In this document: positions 60,315 through 64,000 of the stretch, piece by piece | Numbering within the stretch: position 1 is the stretch's first letter | Layout of the letters: each line of letters opens with the position of its first letter | Notes under the pieces: generated by a model | Told to the model about the DNA's origin: nothing | The model's database searches: none | The model's input: the letters and a program-made list of their open reading frames with translations, nothing else | From: Methanocorpusculaceae archaeon UBA425 | GTDB lineage: Archaea; Halobacteriota; Methanomicrobia; Methanomicrobiales; Methanocorpusculaceae | Direction of reading: 5' to 3' | Length of the DNA: 64,000 nucleotides | Assembly: GCA_002506085.1 (NCBI GenBank) | Contig: DAWV01000026.1 | Location: forward strand, 91,373-155,372 | Made by a program: the position numbers and the translations under genes

Positions 60315-60902
60315 TTAGGCTTGTTCTCCACGGCGGTCGAATTCGTTTAGGATTACCGTAATTGTGTGGTCAGCATGGAGGACACGGGGGCCGACCGAGT
60401 ATTTCGGGAGGTCTTTGATAAGTTCCATTTCTTCATCTGTGAAGTTCAGATGGTCACTTAAGATAAAGTTTTCAGGCAGGGTCTCGGCGGTTCTGATATC
60501 TTCCCCATTTTCATCAAGAACGGCGAAAGGATACTCTTCGAGAATTTGTGCAAGACCGCTTTTTCGAATGAAAATACCGGGGGCAGCTCTCTGATATTCC
60601 TCTTCGGGAATTGTGACAAGTGCTTTTTTGATTAATGCACCCGCACTTCTTTCATCCGGATTAAGGGATTTTATTTTATCTCCGGAGAACCTGAGTGTGA
60701 CGGTGTCGGCAGGATCTGCCTGTTCACCTCCTTTCAGGATTAGGATACATTCCGTGTTTCGCCGAAGGTCGTGACTAAGGAAAAACGAGGCGTTTATACA
60801 TCTGCACAGAATATCCATACGTCCTGCTCCGCCCGGCATATCGTTCAGGGAAAAATCCGGTGTGGTGACTGATTTATGACCTATTACTGCAAATCGAAGC
60901 AT
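60315..60902 (-). CDS. trmY: tRNA pseudouridine(54) N1-methyltransferase TrmY
   Basis: TrmY methylates the pseudouridine that Pus10 makes at tRNA position 54, giving N1-methylpseudouridine. From ATG 60902 it has 195 residues, with LRFAVIGHKSVTTPDFSLND and the SPOUT fold segments INASFFLSHDLRRNTE, LPENFILSDHLNFTDEEMEL and YSVGPRVLHADHTITVILNE. A longer frame upstream is non-conserved leader sequence. It directly precedes pus10, so the two enzymes of one modification are made together. Confidence 0.93.
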   Translation of the reverse strand: MLRFAVIGHKSVTTPDFSLNDMPGGAGRMDILCRCINASFFLSHDLRRNTECILILKGGEQADPADTVTLRFSGDKIKSLNPDERSAGALIKKALVTIPEEEYQRAAPGIFIRKSGLAQILEEYPFAVLDENGEDIRTAETLPENFILSDHLNFTDEEMELIKDLPKYSVGPRVLHADHTITVILNEFDRRGEQA

Positions 60903-61165
60903 TGTGTTATACTGGTATGGCGTGCTTGATAATAGACCTTCAGGACTGTTTTTGTGCGAGGTTTTCCATTTGTGTTCCGGAGAGCGCATAAATTAGTATT
61001 ACTAATCTGAGGTATGATTATAATAAAGTGATACGAATATGGTTAACTTATTCTATTCCGGGAACCCAATCCGCAAAATAACCTGTCCGCATAATTGGTT
61101 TTCAAAATGACGCTGGAATAATGAAAATCGATTATTTTGTCTTTTTCACTCTTCTAAAGAGAATA

Positions 61166-61173
61166 CTTATATC
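61166..61173 (+). promoter_or_regulatory. mcr TATA box
   Basis: CTTATATC at 61166-61173 predicts a start near 61195 and a leader of about 190 bases. The other bases between trmY (60902) and here are AT-rich, with a short palindrome ATTAGTATTACTAAT at about 60991-61005 and nothing else recognised. Confidence 0.55.
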
Positions 61174-61199
61174 AGGACACAAAGAAATAGTGTTATTGT

Positions 61200-61266
61200 C
61201 CCGAGAGGGGGCGGATGTCGTAGCTACGCTCATCTGCCTGGTCAATGGGCTTGCAAAAGCCCGACC
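61200..61266 (+). promoter_or_regulatory. Folded element in the mcr leader (possible cis-regulatory RNA)
   Basis: Three hairpins lie end to end: CCC-GAGA-GGG (61200-61209), GGCGGATG/CATCTGCC (61210-61217 with 61231-61238) and GGTC+GGGCTT/AAGCCC+GACC (61240-61266) with a GCAA loop. Two of the loops are GNRA tetraloops, typical of RNA that folds into a tertiary structure. The element starts near the predicted transcription start and 120 bases of less structured leader separate it from mcrB. Confidence 0.55.
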
Positions 61267-61385
61267 GTGGACGTGAAAAATAACCGTCATTAACTATCAG
61301 TGATTCTATTAGCGACTAGCAGCAATTTTCAGAAAAAGTAACTGTAAAACAGCCAAACAAATCACCTTACAAACGAGGAAAAATT

Positions 61386-62699
61386 ATGGCAAAATACAAA
61401 GATGTAATTGATCTTTACGATGACAAAGGCAAGCTCTTAAAGAGCAACGTTGCCCTTGAGAAGATCAGCCCGCTGGTTAATCCGGCAGTAAAGAAGATCA
61501 TCGACGACACCAAGAGAACCGTCGCAGTCAACATCGGCGGAATGCAGGAAGCTTTAAAGACCGGTAAAATCGGTAAGCACCAGCAGATTCTTGGTCGTGA
61601 ACTTAACCTCGATCTCATCGGCAACATCGATGCGATTGAAGCAAAAATCAAAGAATATGTCTCTGTTGAAGCAGGCGACGACACTCAGGTTAAACGCTTT
61701 AACGGTGGAAAACTTCTGTTAGTCAAGGTCCCGACCTCACGTATTGCAGCAGCAGCTACTTACGATGCAGCTCTGACCTCTGTCGCAGCAGCAACTACCT
61801 ATGCAGTTGTCGAGCAGTTCAAAGTAGACATGTTCAATGCAAACACCGTCAAGGCAGCAGTATTTGGTACCTATCCGGTGACTATGGATCTCGCAGGCGG
61901 AGCATGCTCTATGATCATGTCCATCCCGCAGAACAACGAATCCCTCGGATACGCTCTTCGTAACATTCCGGCAAACCAGTCTGTTATGATTACTCACAAG
62001 AATGCAATGCAGGGTGCAGCACTCTCAGCAGTCTTTGAGCAGGCAGGAGAGTTCGAAATGGGCAGTGCAATCGGTCCGTTCGAGCGTGCACAGCTCTTAC
62101 TGTTCGCCTACCAGGGTCTCAACGCCAACAACATAGTCTACGACCTTGTCAAAAACAATGGTCAGACCGGTACTGTTGGTACTGTTGTCCAGTCCTTAGT
62201 CGAGCGTGCAATTGAAGACAAAGTCATTACCCAGGGCTCAGCCGCAAAGGGTGGCTACTTCAAACCATACGAGACCAAAGACCCAATGCTCTGGAATGCA
62301 TACACTTCAGCAGGTACTCTTGCAGCAACCATGGTTAACTGTGGTGCCGGACGTTTCGCTCAGGCAGTCTCGTCAACCTTACTGTACTTCAACGACCTTG
62401 TTGAGCACGAAACCGGACTTCCAGGCTCAGACTTTGGAAGAACAATGGGTGTTGCAGTCGGATTCTCCTTCTTCAGCCACTCCATCTACGGTGGTGGAGG
62501 ACCAGGTATCTTCAACGGTAACCACGTTGTTACCCGCCACGCAGCAGGTGTCGGTATGCCATGTATCGTTGCAGCATGTGCTCTTGATGCAGGCACTCAG
62601 ATGTTCTCTCCGGAAGGCACCTCAAAAGTATATGGTGATACCTACGGTCAGATCGACGAGTTCGCACACCCGCTCCAGGCAATCGCAAAAGCAGTATAA
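61386..62699 (+). CDS. mcrB: Methyl-coenzyme M reductase I, beta subunit
   Basis: Mcr catalyses the last step of methanogenesis: methyl-CoM plus CoB gives methane and the heterodisulfide, with nickel cofactor F430. The beta subunit has 437 residues, the normal length. Segments AGGACSMIMSIPQNNESLGY and GFSFFSHSIYGGGGPGIFNG, then HVVTRHAAGVGMP, form part of the active-site channel. A GAGG ribosome binding site precedes it and codon bias is strong. It opens the mcrBDCG(A) operon. Confidence 0.98.
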   Translation: MAKYKDVIDLYDDKGKLLKSNVALEKISPLVNPAVKKIIDDTKRTVAVNIGGMQEALKTGKIGKHQQILGRELNLDLIGNIDAIEAKIKEYVSVEAGDDTQVKRFNGGKLLLVKVPTSRIAAAATYDAALTSVAAATTYAVVEQFKVDMFNANTVKAAVFGTYPVTMDLAGGACSMIMSIPQNNESLGYALRNIPANQSVMITHKNAMQGAALSAVFEQAGEFEMGSAIGPFERAQLLLFAYQGLNANNIVYDLVKNNGQTGTVGTVVQSLVERAIEDKVITQGSAAKGGYFKPYETKDPMLWNAYTSAGTLAATMVNCGAGRFAQAVSSTLLYFNDLVEHETGLPGSDFGRTMGVAVGFSFFSHSIYGGGGPGIFNGNHVVTRHAAGVGMPCIVAACALDAGTQMFSPEGTSKVYGDTYGQIDEFAHPLQAIAKAV

Positions 62700-62709
62700 G
62701 ACGTACTAA

Positions 62710-62732
62710 TTTCCGCTTAGGCGGAAAGGAAA
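62710..62732 (+). promoter_or_regulatory. Intercistronic hairpin before mcrD
   Basis: TTTCCGC/GCGGAAA (62710-62716 with 62721-62727, loop TTAG) lies between mcrB and mcrD. Its 3' arm runs into the AAGGA ribosome binding site of mcrD, so it could lower mcrD translation relative to mcrB. Confidence 0.5.
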
Positions 62733-62736
62733 TTGA

Positions 62737-63210
62737 ATGACAGAAACTAAATACCCACAACTCAGAATCGTCCCCACTAGATTCCTGAATCCGGAGACAA
62801 CCGAGACTCTTCTCGGCAAACTCTACACAATAGATGGTATCCGCCGACTCGTATTAAACGGACCAAATCTTCCTGCAACCGTACCTTATGGTCCTGCGAG
62901 AGGTGAAATCAATGATAACACGAACCGGCGCATCATTAAAGTATGCGGCGAGGATTATTTACTCCACGTTCAGGTTGGTGCAATTCTTATAGAAATGGAA
63001 ACTGCTTCTGTGATTCCGCATGTCAAGGCGGCATGTGATGAGGTCTTCGCTGACAAGTTCCCGTATGGAATTACCGAAGGTATCTACATGCGGTCGAACA
63101 TGACCACCACCGACTATGCCAAGTATGGTATTGTCGATGATGAAAGAATTCTTGGAATGAGCGATCCAAAAAGCAAACAGCGCCCTGTTATTCTTCAGGG
63201 TACTAAATAA
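62737..63210 (+). CDS. mcrD: Methyl-coenzyme M reductase operon protein D
   Basis: McrD binds Mcr but is not part of the active hexamer; it probably helps deliver F430 or assemble the enzyme. The 157-residue protein has the family segments QLRIVPTRFLNPETTETLLG, INDNTNRRIIKVCGEDYLLH-like strand, and TEGIYMRSNMTTTDYAKYG. It lies between mcrB and mcrC as in most methanogens. Confidence 0.95.
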   Translation: MTETKYPQLRIVPTRFLNPETTETLLGKLYTIDGIRRLVLNGPNLPATVPYGPARGEINDNTNRRIIKVCGEDYLLHVQVGAILIEMETASVIPHVKAACDEVFADKFPYGITEGIYMRSNMTTTDYAKYGIVDDERILGMSDPKSKQRPVILQGTK

Positions 63211-63212
63211 TT

Positions 63213-63836
63213 ATGCCGCTTGGTCGTGTGACACAACTCGTCGACTGCAGACAGAGTATGGGTATGGGCAAGGGAGGCTCCCTTGCTCAGAGGGGAACCA
63301 TCTCTGAATGTAAAAATCCAGACGTTATCATCGTGGGAATGTCTCCCGGCAGGAGACATATTACCAAACCTGTCTGCGATATTACGTCAGCACTGCGGCA
63401 GCAGGGGATTGAATACAGCGTAAGTACCTTGGTGCTGAACGCAGGCAGCGGCGTCCCACCAGACGCGGATATCGGCGGGATTGCACTAGGCTCAAATTTC
63501 GGAATTCTCGATCGCGAAATAGAACAGATAGAACGTCACAAAGTGGCAGTTCTACACCATGGAAACATACGGTCCCACGTGGTCCACAAGTCAAGAAAGA
63601 TTCTGCAGGAATGCAACGTCAAAGCCGTTGTAGTCTGCCAGGCTCCTGTTGATTATGAGGATTTCGCACGGGCTGGAGTAAAGACCGCGTACGTCATGCC
63701 AAAACCTGATGACATTCGGACCAAAGGCACTGTCATGGGGATTGTTACCGGAATTACCCGGGGACAGACTCCGAGTCGTGTTGCTATCTCGACTGTCATT
63801 CATGAAGTACTGAGAATTATTAAAACTACAAACTAG
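63213..63836 (+). CDS. mcrC: Methyl-coenzyme M reductase operon protein C
   Basis: McrC belongs to the ATP-dependent complex that reductively activates Mcr (the A3a component). The 207-residue protein has RVTQLVDCRQSMGMGKGGSL at the N-terminus, with a Gly-rich segment, then VIIVGMSPGRRHITKPVCDI. Four conserved cysteines are visible. It starts two bases after mcrD. Confidence 0.95.
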   Translation: MPLGRVTQLVDCRQSMGMGKGGSLAQRGTISECKNPDVIIVGMSPGRRHITKPVCDITSALRQQGIEYSVSTLVLNAGSGVPPDADIGGIALGSNFGILDREIEQIERHKVAVLHHGNIRSHVVHKSRKILQECNVKAVVVCQAPVDYEDFARAGVKTAYVMPKPDDIRTKGTVMGIVTGITRGQTPSRVAISTVIHEVLRIIKTTN

Positions 63837-63848
63837 GTGAACAAAACT

Positions 63849-64000
63849 ATGGCCTTCAAACCACAGTATGGTCCGGGAACTTCAAAAGTTGCAGCAAACC
63901 GCCGCAACCAGATGAACCCGAACGTAAAGCTCGAAAAGATTCGCAGCGTCACCGATGAGGACATCGTCCTTATCTTAGGACACCGTGCACCAGGACAGGC
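63849..64000 (+). CDS. mcrG: Methyl-coenzyme M reductase I, gamma subunit (cut by window edge)
   Basis: The first 50 codons of mcrG are visible, beginning AFKPQYGPGTSKVAANRRNQ, then DEDIVLILGHRAPGQ, which is diagnostic. The gamma subunit helps close the F430 pocket. AGGTGA (63835-63840) is the ribosome binding site. mcrA should follow beyond the right edge. Confidence 0.97.
   Translation, partial: MAFKPQYGPGTSKVAANRRNQMNPNVKLEKIRSVTDEDIVLILGHRAPGQ

Overview
The window is chromosomal DNA of a hydrogenotrophic methanogenic archaeon. It carries the start of the methyl-coenzyme M reductase operon (mcrB, mcrD, mcrC and the 5' end of mcrG), both F420-dependent C1-carrier enzymes of CO2 reduction (mer, mtd), a Tfx-type regulator and a six-subunit Ech-type membrane hydrogenase. 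Archaeal ribosomal protein clusters, TATA-box promoters and GGTGA/GAGGTG-type ribosome binding sites agree with this. The gene mix (mtd and mer, Ech, archaeal FtsZ next to SecE/Spt5, DUF2115) points to the order Methanomicrobiales, perhaps close to Methanocorpusculum. That placement is inference and was not checked against a database.

Layout. 1-2.3 kb: hemD (cut by the left edge), a TctA/DUF112 membrane protein, a dUTPase of the Dcd/Dut family and tRNA-Arg(TCG). 2.4-6.8 kb: mer, pdxS-pdxT, mtd and tfx. 6.86-7.43 kb: a stretch without a gene but packed with strong local hairpins, read here as a large structured RNA or leader. 7.45-22.0 kb: the S10/spc/alpha-type ribosomal protein cluster (rpl3 to rpl15), then secY, adkA, an EMC3/YidC-like membrane protein and cmk. 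22.2-22.3 kb: a small candidate RNA. 22.3-27.2 kb: a DUF475/TerC membrane protein, DUF2115, a CPA2 antiporter and a YgiQ-type radical SAM enzyme. 27.29-27.89 kb: three tandem related small RNA genes, each with its own TATA box, 5' hairpin, CA-rich middle and terminator-like hairpin. 27.9-32.7 kb: a membrane protein/HTH pair, the CTP-dependent riboflavin kinase, and the HMG-CoA synthase-thiolase-DUF35 group of the mevalonate pathway with its regulator. 32.9 kb: a pilin-like protein. 34.4-39.4 kb: echABCDEF. 39.5-42.1 kb: three tandem paralogues of a DUF1624/HGSNAT-type membrane acyltransferase. 42.1-48.0 kb: dtdA, ftsZ, secE, spt5, then the L11-L1-L10-L12 cluster. 48.1-54.4 kb: a small membrane protein, hypF, a winged-helix regulator and an archaea-specific Ski2-like helicase with a TPR tail. 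54.5-60.9 kb, all on the minus strand: catalase, an unknown protein, an Mtq2/HemK-like methyltransferase, ksgA, DUF655, rpoF, rpl21e, pus10 and trmY. 61.2-64 kb: a structured leader and the mcr operon, running off the right edge.

Functionally the window joins energy metabolism (mer, mtd, mcr, ech, with hypF for hydrogenase maturation) to most of the translation and secretion machinery. Pus10 and TrmY act one after the other on tRNA position 54. HMG-CoA synthase, thiolase and the DUF35 protein should form one complex. The least explained parts are the RNA-like regions: the large structured element before rpl3, the tandem small RNA trio at 27.3-27.9 kb and the mcr leader. All coordinates, stems and motifs were read by eye. 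No folding, homology search or expression data were available.
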